Source of the DNA: Heliocidaris erythrogramma
Taxonomy: Eukaryota; Echinodermata; Echinoidea; Camarodonta; Echinometridae
Direction of reading: 5' to 3'
DNA: 64,000 bases
Assembly (NCBI GenBank): GCA_025617745.1
Contig: CM046853.1
Coordinates: 53,589,643 to 53,653,642 of the forward strand
This document shows positions 51,575 to 61,628 of this stretch, in pieces. The notes under the pieces are model-generated. The model had not been told where the DNA came from. It made no database searches and saw only the letters and a list, made by a program, of their open reading frames with translations. Position 1 is the stretch's first letter. The number at the start of each line of letters is the position of its first letter. The translations under genes and the position numbers were made by a program.

Positions 51575-51635
51575 GAGCCAGAAAGACGTTTACTCATAAT
51601 TATCATGTTACATAGAGTAAACGCCCTTCTGGCTC
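51575..51635. repeat. short perfect-spaced hairpin
   Basis: GAGCCAGAAAGACGTTTACTC-type 21 bp arm, 19-base loop, then a complementary arm with two mismatches. The size and loop would fit a small MITE or a precursor-like RNA hairpin. No second copy was seen in the window. Confidence 0.6.
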
Positions 51636-51984
51636 TCAACAAAAATGGTATCATTGGGCGAGAGGCCTATGAATATTAGAAAAAAAGGAGGAGGAAATTG
51701 GAAAAATGAAGATAAGAGTAGAAGAACAAGTAAATGGAGAATGAAAAGGATATCAACATTCACCAACAAAATACCCTATTCAGATGATAATAGTCCATAC
51801 TCATAACCTACTTCAAAGAAAGTGGGAGGCGTGCCCCCCCCCCCCCCCCTCCCACGGTTCTGCTGCCTTTGCCCATGATAAAACCCAATTTTATTCAAGT
51901 TTTTCATTTACTTATTTGGGGCGTGTGCCCCTCCACGTAAAGGCTGATATATTTTTAAATTTTTGTTTAAAATGTTTGAATATA

Positions 51985-53328
51985 CAGTGTGTCCCAGAAA
52001 AAGGAAAACGGAATTCATGGCATAAAGTTTCTATCATAATGAATAATTTCCTTGATGAGATATACATGTATGAATATTTCTGTTTCTCTTCTTTCATGTG
52101 ATGCACAATTTATGATTCATAATTCGCACATAGTTGAATTAAAACAATGGAAAGTGGGGGTACCAAAATTTCATTTGCACGCACAAATTGCAAATTTGAG
52201 TGAGTTTTTAGGGTAGTAAGCGTAATCATATTGAAAAAAAGGAAAACATCACATAAAGATTCATAATTTTCTCTTTATATGACAGCTCATGCGTAGAAAA
52301 TCAATAATGTATGCTCGAGAACAAGTAAAATGAAAACATGCTTGATTTCTGCCCAAATGATTTGATAGTTGAGTAAGAAGCCATTCAGCTTTTCTGACCT
52401 AGCAGCTGACAATGGATTTAATGCTTGGGTGAATTTTCACAAACATGGGGAATGAAAAGGAACATTAGAGATGGTTGGGGACTTGGGATATAAACAGGCT
52501 GAAAATTACGGATACTTGGGGATTCTCATGCATGACACGCCTTACTTCTGCCACATTCTCTTCCGATAAGGCAATTCTTCTTCGACCAGATTGACCCTTG
52601 TTGTCATTGAGGCTCGTCCCTCCCTGCTGATATTTTCTTATGTTTCTCCAAAACGTAGACTTCGCAGGAACGTCGAGATCTGGAAATCTCTCATTAAAGG
52701 CGGCAGCAACTTGCTGCATGCTCCCAGAGCGAGCTCATTCCGTTAGATGAACGCCCTTTATTCTGTGGTCAGATGCATGGTCACGCAACCTAAGAAAGAT
52801 GGTTTGCTCATCTTTCAGCTCTTTATTACCCCCAACCATCTTTAATGTTCCTTGTCATTGCCCCATGTCTGTCTAAATTCACCCAAGTATTAAATCCATT
52901 GTCAGCTGCTAGGTCAGGAGAGCTGAATGGCTTCTTACTCAACTATCCACTAATTTGGGCCGAAAACAATCATGTTTTCATTTTCCTTGTTCTCTGACAT
53001 ACATCATTTATTTTTTTACGCATGAGGTGTCATATAACAGAAAAATATATGAATTTTTATCTGATGTTCTTTTTCGCAAAATAATCACGTTTAATACTCT
53101 AAAATTCATTCAAAGTAGGAATTTGTTCATGCAAATGAAATTTTGGTACCCCCACTTACCATTATTTTAATTCAACCACGCGTGATTTATGATTAATAAG
53201 TTGTGCATTAAATGAAAGAAGAGAAGCAGAGCTTTTCATAGATGTATAACTCATCAAGGAAATTATTCGTTATGATAGAAAATTTCTGCCATGAAATCCG
53301 GTTTCCTTTTTTTTTCTGGGACGCACTG
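51985..53328 (-). mobile_element. Tc1/mariner-type element with about 500 bp terminal inverted repeats and a broken transposase start
   Basis: The ends are CAGTGTGTCCCAGAAAAA and its complement (CAGTGCGTCCCAGAAAAA on the right arm), flanked by TA on both sides. The inverted arms run 51985-52480 and 52830-53328 at moderate identity. The roughly 350 bp centre contains, on the minus strand, the start of a transposase. A frame from the ATG at 52840 has an in-frame TGA at 52737-52735, then continues from 52719 to 52465 with a helix-turn-helix region (STFWRNIRKYQQGG, then SGRRRIALSEENVAEVRRVM) like that of mariner-type transposases. The catalytic DD(D/E) region is absent. The element is defective and probably only mobilisable in trans. 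Confidence 0.8.
52465..52719 (-). pseudogene. transposase N-terminal helix-turn-helix remnant
   Basis: This 84-codon frame inside the 51985-53328 element carries the linker and second helix-turn-helix of a mariner-like transposase. It loses homology after HENPQVS, where it crosses into the left inverted repeat. Upstream codons in the same frame are separated by one stop. The catalytic domain is missing, so no active enzyme is encoded. Confidence 0.65.
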
Positions 53329-53469
53329 TATATATAAAAATGCAGAGAAGAGTTTTAGGACAGTGAGTTATGATTTTTGAGAAAAAAATATAAATATGTA
53401 AGAAGAGAAATTGCAGTTAATTGGTACAATAGGGAATTTATCGTGTTTACGAAATACATTAACGAGCAG

Positions 53470-53948
53470 AATCGTATATCGAATAGAATAAAATATATAT
53501 ATTTTGAAAAGCTGACTTCTATCAAGAAATATTGCAGAGCAGAAAATTCTTCAAAGGGAAAGTGATGATCTGTATACAAGAATTAGCATATCTAATTCGA
53601 CAATTCCCCAGAAGATCAAACGCAAGATCATAACCATGAAGAACGACTTAAATGGTTATTTTCATCATATCGTGTCAAGACATTTTCTCTAGGTGCTTAG
53701 GTATTTTTACTTGCGGAATCGTATAGCGAATAGAAAAAAATATATATTTTGAAAAGCTGAGTTGTATCAAGAAATATTGCAGAGCAGAAAATTCTTCAAA
53801 AGGAAAGTGATGATCTGTATACAAGAATTAGCATATCTAATTCGACAATTCCCCAGAAGATCAAACCATGAAGAACGACTTAAATGGTTATTTTCATCAT
53901 ATCACGTCAAGACATATTCTCTAGGTGCTTAGGTATTTTTACTTGCGG
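53470..53948. repeat. recent tandem duplication, two units of 247 and 232 bp
   Basis: Copies at 53470-53716 and 53717-53948 are nearly identical, sharing for example GAGCAGAAAATTCTTCAAA and the ending GTATTTTTACTTGCGG. They differ by a few substitutions and a roughly 13 bp indel at CGCAAGATCATAAC. No gene lies in the unit. Confidence 0.95.
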
Positions 53949-54549
53949 AATGATTCTATTCACATTTTATTCTACCCAACACTGGTTATATCATACTTTC
54001 AAAGTGCTCCCTACTTACCTACAAAAACCTAACCTTTCTCAATTCTGTAATTACATATCCTTCCAGCACGCCACAGACAATGCCGCAGTGTGGAAGCCTA
54101 CTTCTGTCTAACCAAATTACCGACCTCCAGTATCACTTTATTCCATTGAGAGTCGGATATTTATCTTTGAGAACTCTTTTTTAATCGTTTCTCGCTTGTT
54201 TTCTCTGCCACATCCACTCCTTTCCGCGAGATTAACAAGGTTAATCCTAAATCTCCTCTCCGACATGCGCCATGGTTCAGATATTGGTTAGCGCCAGCTG
54301 CCGTCCATTTTGTTATATCCTGACTGGTTTCGCACTGTCCTAATGAGAGTCGTCATCATCTATAAGTATTGCAATAAAATTGGATATCGTTTAAGTTTAA
54401 AGAGGGCTTTTGACGCTCACCAAGGAAGGAATATGGAGAAAATGAGTTTAAAATGTTGTGTGGCTTTAATTAAACGTGTCGAGTGAGTACTGAAATCTAT
54501 GCCAGAAAGGTTTTTTTTTTTCCTCTAAAAGATGCTACTGAACTAACAT
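53949..54549. other. intergenic DNA
   Basis: Mostly unremarkable. A GC-richer patch at 54220-54320 has no open frame worth calling, and a T10 tract lies near 54512. Confidence 0.5.
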
Positions 54550-55145
54550 AAACCCCAGACAACTACCTCCACCCTCCTTGAACAACGAATCCCATGGGAA
54601 CAGTGGCGGCACCAAGGGGGGGGGGACATGGGGGGCATTCCCCCCCCCACCCCAGTCAGAAGCGTTGCCCCAGTTGCCCCCAATAATTTTAGGAGTGAAA
54701 AAAAATAAAAGGGTGGAAATTTTTTTTTGTCCGCCCTTGCCCCCAACATTTTCTTTTGCCCCTCATTTGCCCCCCCCCCCCCCCCACTTTAAAAATCCTG
54801 GTGCCGCCACTGCATGGGAATACCCTATACATCACCCCTGAAAATATATATCCCATAGGAAAACCTAGCACAATTCACCCCGCCCCTCAACAACTACCCA
54901 AAAACATTCCCCCCCCCCCCCCCCCCATTGCTTAGGGTTAAGCATTGACGAAGGGTAATCGCTATGTGATAGGTTTTATCCTTCAATTCCTAAGGAGTAC
55001 TCGTCCAGGGAAAATTATCCTAGGGAATAGTTGTCCTGGAGGATCTGTTGTCCGAGGTGTATTTTCGAGAATTTTGTTGTCTCGTGGGGTGTTGTTAGAC
55101 CTAGGTTCTTGTCCGAGTGAGATGTCCAGGGTACTTGGCCGAATG
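54550..55145. repeat. degenerate GGACAA/TTGTCC motif tract, locus 2, split by a hAT MITE
   Basis: Left part: CCCCAGACAACTACCTCCAC and related blocks to 54600. Right part: TCAACAACTACCC near 54885-54900, then AGTTGTCCTGGAGGATCTG, TTGTCCGAGG and CTTGTCCGAG between 54995 and 55120. The motif sense switches from ACAACTA to TTGTCC across the tract. C18 lies at 54909-54926. Confidence 0.55.
54601..54812. mobile_element. hAT-type MITE with 8 bp target-site duplication
   Basis: A 212 bp element starting CAGTGGCGGCACCA and ending TGGTGCCGCCACTG, flanked by a perfect 8 bp duplication CATGGGAA (54593-54600 and 54813-54820). An 8 bp duplication and CAG(T/G)G(G)CG-type ends are diagnostic for the hAT superfamily. 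The interior is dominated by G and C homopolymers and has no coding capacity. The intact duplication suggests a fairly young insertion. Confidence 0.92.
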
Positions 55146-56455
55146 AACTATTTCTTTTTCTTTTTTTATTACAAGTTAATAATTGCGAATAGAGGGATAT
55201 AATATGTAAGCTTCTCCATACAACGAAATTTGAAAGGTGTGATCAACGAAAAAGAAACCAATGCACACAAAAACTCGATGAAAATGGAAAAGACGTAAAA
55301 CCCAATGAAATGACTCAAAAAGAGTGATCAAAAGCAAAAGATGAAGACATTGCATTGTGAATTGAGCGCTCTGTGGATAAACGCTAACATGCTTACTCAT
55401 TCAAGAGGACTTGAAGCAAGAGAAAAAAGTTTGATCACGTGACTAAGATGAGTAGTTCAAGCTTGGGGATAAGAAGAAACCTCGAGTGTGTATGAGACGT
55501 AAAGTCAACTGTCTTCGCTACCGTAGCACCTCCTGTGGGTACCTCTCCAATGTCGAGTTTACTTAAGGGTGTCACGGGGCTTCATCATCCCTCCCTTATT
55601 TCCGACAAATAATTTTGATTGACTCAACCGAGTTTCGATTGTTATTTCCCGCTTTTTTCCCCTCATTCATTTTGTAATAAGAGCTAAAAGCCCTCTATTG
55701 GGCCCGAATTAAAGCTAAAGGGACAATTTTTGCAGAAAGCCTGATTGTTGTGATGATTCATGCTAAACTGTCTTAATTCACTAACATTTTGGCTTATGAC
55801 AAGATTTGACTGTAACGTGATATATGATAACAAATATTCACAGTACATGTACCCTGTTTTTTTTTGAAGAAGTATCTTTTATGAATTCAATATAGTGACC
55901 TGTGATTCCATTATCTTTGTATAATATTTTGTCAGTTGTTTTATAACATCAACCAACCTGGTTTGGTGTCCATATTTAGGTCATTTGAAACATTAGCTGC
56001 TCGTGTATTTTGTTCTTTTCTGCCTCAGTGACACTGGGTAAATATCTTAGTTGGCGTTTCTGTTGGGAGTTATCTTCCTCCTCATGATACATTTTAAATT
56101 ATTTTTGATCATTTATGTTTAAGGCTGAATAGTTTGTAGAAGAAAGCTCCCCGTTATTGGATTTGAGGATTTTTTTAAAATAAATGTCAGGGTGTGATTT
56201 CATTCACTGCTAAAGTAGCCGTTCAAGAAACTTTAATTAGGCATTACATTGTGTTTCCAATAAAATGTATAATATAGACGCAATTCCTTTTACCGTGACT
56301 CTTATCACTATCTTTGTGACAAAAACATAATGATTTCAGCCTAGTGTTTTTGACATTTAACTTTATACTAACTGTAATCAGCTCCTTCGTCATCATCATG
56401 TAATCAACATCAAATATGATATTCGTCATCCACTATCCATTTCTGAAGTGATTTC
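55146..56455. other. intergenic DNA
   Basis: AT-rich. A GC-richer stretch at 55490-55600 has no recognisable gene. Nothing else seen. Confidence 0.5.
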
Positions 56456-56910
56456 ATTACCATCATCACTATCATCATAATAATCATTACCACTACCACT
56501 AGCATCATCATCATCATCACCACCATCATCACCATCATCATCACCACAACCAATGCAATTACCACAATCATCTTCATCATGATATTTTTACCACCCCTAC
56601 CACTACCCCTACCACCACCACCGCCACCACTGCCACCGCCGCCGCCATCAATAAATCGTCATCCGTAGTACCACTACCACTCCCATCCCAAGTATCATCA
56701 TCACCATTATCATTACCACACTTAGAATTATCATCATCGTCATTACCATCACCACCACCATTAAAACATCATCATTATACCACTACCACTATCACAAACA
56801 TCATCATCACCACCACCACCATCACGAACATCATCATCATCATAATCATCATCATTACCACCACCACCACCAGTCCACCACTATCACAAACACCATCATC
56901 ATCTTTATGG
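56456..56910. repeat. (CAT/CAC)n imperfect trinucleotide microsatellite
   Basis: About 450 bp of CAT, CAC, ACC and AAT triplets, including a CCACCGCCACC-type section at 56610-56650. It looks built by expansion and interruption of ATC and ACC units. Confidence 0.95.
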
Positions 56911-58624
56911 TCACCTTCGTCACTAGGTATCCATTCTATTATCGAACACAGCTCTGAACTCGAAATGTAATAACCATTCTACATTATAACGATGACTTTC
57001 TCTGCGATGCACAATAGTTCGCCTCAAGATTTCGGTGTTTTGCTGCACAAAGTACTTTTCTCGCTTCTCGCACGTCTCCATTCAAACACATTGGACTTTT
57101 TGGGGGACTCCATGGGTTTTTTCCTGGGTCGAGTTAGTCACGAAATTCTGCGCAGAATCGACATTTCATTCTTTTTCCTGTTTACCGATCTTATCTATGA
57201 TTTAATACGTGATTAGTCGGTATGGATTATAACTGTTGATGCTCTCACTTCCCAGTTGGCTTAAAGGTGCGGAAGTATTCTCGACACGATTAAGACATTT
57301 CAGTTTCAAATTATTTGAGGTATAAATGCAAACTTAGCAATTATTCAGTAAGTTGTAGTGAAACCCTGTCCTGGCAAATGAAAAATTAACAAAACACACT
57401 TTCAAGAAAAAAAAATCAACATGATTTACAGAAAGAAAGAAAAAAAATCATCGGTCACGACTCATGGTTATTCCTGTAAATAAATCAGCATATGCAGCAT
57501 TTATTTTGATACCATGACATTGCTATACTTTTTCTTTATTATAACTTTGATTTCTTTTGCTTCCTCAATTTCTTTCCCTTTATTTTCTTTTCAAGATTTG
57601 TTCTGAGAATTTTGAAGAGGAAAATGGCTCTTAAAAAATGAAGGCATGAAAACGATTACCAGGGAGCATGGCCTGACCTGGGTGCATTACATATTCAGCA
57701 GTTTGGAGAAAATCAAAATAAAACCAAATGAATTCAAAGATAAAGACTTGAAGAAACAAGGTAGGGATTTTACTCTATATTGGGTCTTGTCGCCTGACAT
57801 TGATAGCACCGTTTCAATCCTGGTTCTAGTTATCGAAAATTCTCGTTTGATCAATCTGATATCACATCAGTTTCTTTCTGGCTGTGCCATTCCGCTGAAG
57901 CCTCAACTGTCCGGCCCAGAACGAAAACCTGAAATCCCAAATACCTATCAGGAAACAAGAAGAGAAAAGAGGGCATTTACCAAGCCATCTTGGTTCTTTG
58001 GAAAAACCAATACTTGGAGAAGCTTTAAAAGGTGTGTGCGGCACCGACTGGATGCTATTTTCAAAAGTTTTGATATGGTATTTTCTGCGGAAACCCTCGT
58101 CTAGACTAGAATAGCACCGTCTCTTCCTGTGGATGAAGTCCTGTCACAAACTCGTGTCATGTGTTGTCGAACATTCTAGCAGGGTCCTGCAACTGAGGGA
58201 CACGGAGTGGCTCTGTGGACCGCACTCCTGTACCACCTAATAACCGGTAGCCACGACTGAATGGGGGCGTCACTGTTTGTCTTTATCACTGGAAAGGGTT
58301 GGTTTAAGTTGGCTAAACGTCCTCTCGGTAAAAACTTGCCACAGTAGTGAGCTGCTGTATCGTATATAGCAGAGTGACATAATCAATAGATGCGGGCCAA
58401 GAGATGACTTTTTATTATGTGTCTTGTCTGCATAAAATTAGACATGACTGGTTGATTCTTAGAAAATCACTCTTTTTCTTTATTTCATTTCTGGCTTAGT
58501 CGAAGGATAGAAACCAAAATGAAAAATGGGTTGCCAGCAAACAATAGGTGAATGGGAGGGTGACGGAAGCCCAAGCAAATGAACGGAAAGAATATTACTA
58601 TTTCGAGGTTAATAGCCTAACAAC
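56911..58624. other. intergenic DNA around the unidentified open frame
   Basis: Apart from the frame at 57646-58104, I see only AT-rich sequence and a GC-richer stretch at 58110-58300 of unknown nature. Confidence 0.4.
57646..58104 (+). CDS. unidentified open frame of 152 codons
   Basis: Open from an ATG to a TAG, and the longest ATG-initiated frame outside repeats that I noted. The product is basic, with a hydrophobic stretch around residues 55-70 (VSILVLVIENS) and a Lys/Arg-rich C-terminal third. I recognise no domain. A strong acceptor-like pyrimidine tract ends in TTTTCAAG about 50 bp upstream (57590s), but the frames after it do not join cleanly to this one. Chance openness in AT-rich DNA is a fair alternative. 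Confidence 0.15.
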   Translation: MKTITREHGLTWVHYIFSSLEKIKIKPNEFKDKDLKKQGRDFTLYWVLSPDIDSTVSILVLVIENSRLINLISHQFLSGCAIPLKPQLSGPERKPEIPNTYQETRREKRAFTKPSWFFGKTNTWRSFKRCVRHRLDAIFKSFDMVFSAETLV

Positions 58625-58785
58625 TAAACCCCAGACAAATATACGAGTGTAGTATTATGTAGTTGTCCGGGGGGGGGGGCAATTTTTACAGAGAGAAATT
58701 GTCATAGAGTGTATGACGGTGTGACTATAGACTTGGCGAAATTGTCCGAGAGGGAAGCTGTTCGGGGAGTTGTACGGGTATATAA
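58625..58785. repeat. degenerate GGACAA/TTGTCC motif tract, locus 3
   Basis: Contains ACTAAACCCCAGACAA, GTAGTTGTCCGGG (with a G11 run), GAAATTGTCCGAGAGG and GTTCGGGGAGTTGTACGGG. The motif again changes sense across the tract. Confidence 0.5.
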
Positions 58786-58974
58786 GATGAATATATCTAT
58801 GAAGAAGAAAAAGGAATATAAAAAGAATATGAAAAGTAATATGACGATGGACAAGGAATGATAGGATAATATGATAATGAAGGACAAAAGAAGGAGTAGA
58901 ATATATTGATAAAAGAAAAACAATGGAAATAAAAGGACAAGGGGGCGAAGAAAGAGAATAGTAAAATAACTACA

Positions 58975-59892
58975 CAGCCCTGGAAAAATTTATTAGACCA
59001 GGTACTTTACGCATATAAGCAGTGTTGAGTCAATTATTTCTGGAGCTATTACATTGATTATTAACAGCTACTTCGTAATTAATGGACTGCCAGTCCCCAG
59101 GACAATTGCCCATTATGACAATTATCTCAGGACAATTACGACTAGGACGACTAACCCAGGAAAAATTGCCCAGGACGAATTTCCACAGAGAATTACCGTG
59201 TCCCTTCATTCCAATGTGAAAAATGATTTTGTGCCACTTAATACTTCTTAAATGTCAAAGAGGATGATTATTATGTGTCTGGTCTTGGTCTGTGCACTGT
59301 GGACTGCTTCTTATATGGATCTGATGTCAATTCTACCTCGAACATTTCAAATGATATGGAAATTAAGCACAGTAGAAATTTATAAATCATCAAACAAGAA
59401 AAGATTCTTTGCAACATGACTGGGCTGCTGTGAGGGGTAAAAATTAATGCTATCATCACCAAGTAGCAACTTTGCTACCAAGAACTGAACAAAAGAAGGA
59501 GTAAATATGGCTCAGACAGATCATCAGGCATACCCCCTGGACCATTACCCCCAGACCCCACTATTGCCAGGACATTTTCCAGCACCCCTACCCTTGCAAA
59601 CTATCCCCAGGACAACTATCCTCGAGGATCTATGGGGGTGCCCTTTACTGTATTTGTCCTTTGGGGATAGTCGTCCTGGGGGAAATTGTCCTTGGGTGTA
59701 ATTGGTTAATTTACGTGGGGATAATTGTCCTAGGTATTGGTTATTGTAGGTGATATTTGTTATCAGAAAGAGTTATGGCCTCATCATGATTTAGTTAGTA
59801 GAAATCATGTCGAAAGTTAATTTACAGATGTAGTCAACACTTCCTACATAGGGCTTTAAAAGGAGCTGGTCTAATAATTATTTCTGGGGCTG
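58975..59892. mobile_element. TA-target MITE-like element, family B copy 2 (918 bp)
   Basis: Left end CAGCCCTGGAAAAATTTATT then AGACCAGG; right end is its complement with a few changes (GGTCTAATAATTATTTCTGGGGCTG). TA follows the right end; the left flank is CA rather than TA. The ends match 36471-36671. The interior is noncoding and carries two GGACAA-type motif tracts. Confidence 0.7.
59085..59740. repeat. degenerate GGACAA/TTGTCC motif tracts, loci 4 and 5
   Basis: At 59085-59190 the motif runs as CCCCAGGACAATTGCCC, CTCAGGACAATTACGACTAG and GCCCAGGACGA. At 59525-59740 it begins as CCCAGGACAACTATCCTCG and then flips to GGGGATAGTCGTCCTGGGGG, AAATTGTCCTTGGG and GGGGATAATTGTCCTAGG. Unit spacing is about 14-17 bp. 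Confidence 0.65.
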
Positions 59893-60106
59893 TAGAGAAA
59901 AAACCAAAATTATAAAAGATGCGCATCTATTTTCTAATGTTATCTCTAAAAGATTGTCAACAGATATGACAGAGGGTATTAGGCCTAACATTAGAATAGA
60001 TGGATATCTTGTATGCTATTCGTGCCTAAAATAATAAATTTATTTCCCCAAAAAAAATCCTCCTCTCTTTATGATATATATGACCTACTTTAAAACTTCT
60101 GTTCTG

Positions 60107-60243
60107 GGCCCTGTTTCATAAAACTTATCATCAATGGCAAGTTGCAATAACTGTTATAAGCTACTGAAATCCTTGCATCTGATTGGCTGAGAGCAAATTT
60201 GTCGGTAGAAATCACCAACAAGACACTTGATGAAACGCCCCCC
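60107..60243. mobile_element. short MITE, family A copy 2
   Basis: The inverse-orientation homologue of 13542-13679. The inner block AACTGTTATAAGCTACTGAA and the adjoining CTTGCATCTGATTGGCTGA block are almost identical to the reverse complement of copy 1. The right end, ACACTTGATGAAACGCCCCC, is also conserved; the left end is more diverged. Confidence 0.8.
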
Positions 60244-60674
60244 TGGTCCTCCATCTGTGGAGCACGGGAGAAGATAACTCATAACATGTCTGTATCTAAT
60301 TCTGATAATATTATCGCCTGTTTCTTGGCATGGTTTGTCAACGGATCCCTGCAGTAATTGTTGGCGGTTAAAAAAAAATTTCCCTCGAGGTTTCGGCTCC
60401 AATCCCCTTCTGATAGACGCGAACAAGTGGTCTTCCTCGCGAGAGTCCTTTGTTTGAAACTGGTGAGAATGACATTGATGAAATGAGGAAAGATAAAAGA
60501 AAAATGAGAGTGTTAGAGAGGGGAGGGGGGGGGGGGGGGGGCTTGCACGATGACGGTACAATATATACGAGGATAGCGGTAGAATTGAAGGGAGAGATAC
60601 AGCTCATTAATACGCTTCACTCCTCTTGTATTTACCAGGCCTATACGTATTTCGTATTTTTCATTCTCGTACCA

Positions 60675-60795
60675 GGATGACTATCCCCTAGAATACCACC
60701 CCACGGACAACTACCATCCGCACAACTACCCCAAGGACAACTAGCCCCGGACATCTATCCCCGGACAGCTATACCTCCGAGGACACGATGTAATT
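60675..60795. repeat. degenerate GGACAACTAYCCCC minisatellite, locus 6
   Basis: The cleanest example of the family. Consecutive units ACAACTACCATCCGC, ACAACTACCCCAAGG, ACAACTAGCCCCGG, ACATCTATCCCCGG and ACAGCTATACCTCCGAGG give a 14-18 bp period, with ACAACTAYCCCCRGG as approximate consensus. Confidence 0.8.
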
Positions 60796-61490
60796 GCATG
60801 ATCATGTCTCAACTTTATCGAGTTGAGTTCTGGTCATGCGATCACACTGTGAAAGAGACTGACTGGACGCAATTGGGAAAGGGTTGATTTATGTAGCAGT
60901 CATGAGAATGCAATTTTCTTCTCTCAGAATGTTTAAAGCAGTTTTATTTGATGTGATATAGGTCATTATGTAGCATTGTGTATAGAAATGGTTGATTTTG
61001 TCGTTGACTTCACTTATTGCACCACCGAGTGCTAAGTACATATTCCTTGTTGTTTTAAACTCAATAAATGGCACATCTAACTGTCATCGTTAAACGCCCA
61101 CGACAAAATTGTCGAATTTATAACTTCATCTTGCAAAGCAGACCCCGAAGCAGACATTCTTTATGATCTATGACGGCTCCATTAAAAAGCCAACATTTAT
61201 TGCGACTCAAATATTGGTCGAATCAATGTTTGCTTACTTTGCTTCCCGCAATATGCCAATAGGACTTTCTCTCAAGTTCCACCTACGCTAAGGAATAGTC
61301 ACTCAGATTTTTATTATTCCAAACATCATTTGAACTTCTGGTGAGGATTTAAAGAAGTAATTAAATTACTATTTGACTAGCTACCATTTTTTTAAAACTT
61401 AAACTAAGCGTAAGGATATTGGTGGCTTTTTTCTTATACAATAATTAAGCAAAAGATGTCAAACAAGCGACGTCGTATGCTTATCTAATA
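60796..61490. other. intergenic DNA
   Basis: AT-rich, nothing recognised. Confidence 0.5.
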
Positions 61491-61628
61491 CACTCTTAAA
61501 ATAATTGGATTGTTACATAAATTGGTTAATTCATTATGAGATTTGAGAAAGAGTTACACAACGTTTGGGCCATGATTAACCAACCATCAACTGTTGCCCA
61601 ACTAAATTTACCCAATCTTTTAAGAGTG
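61491..61628. mobile_element. short TA-flanked MITE
   Basis: 138 bp, ends CACTCTTAAAATAATTGG and its approximate complement CCAATCTTTTAAGAGTG, flanked by TA on each side. Ends of this kind (ACACTCTTAAAA) occur widely in animal MITEs. Confidence 0.75.
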
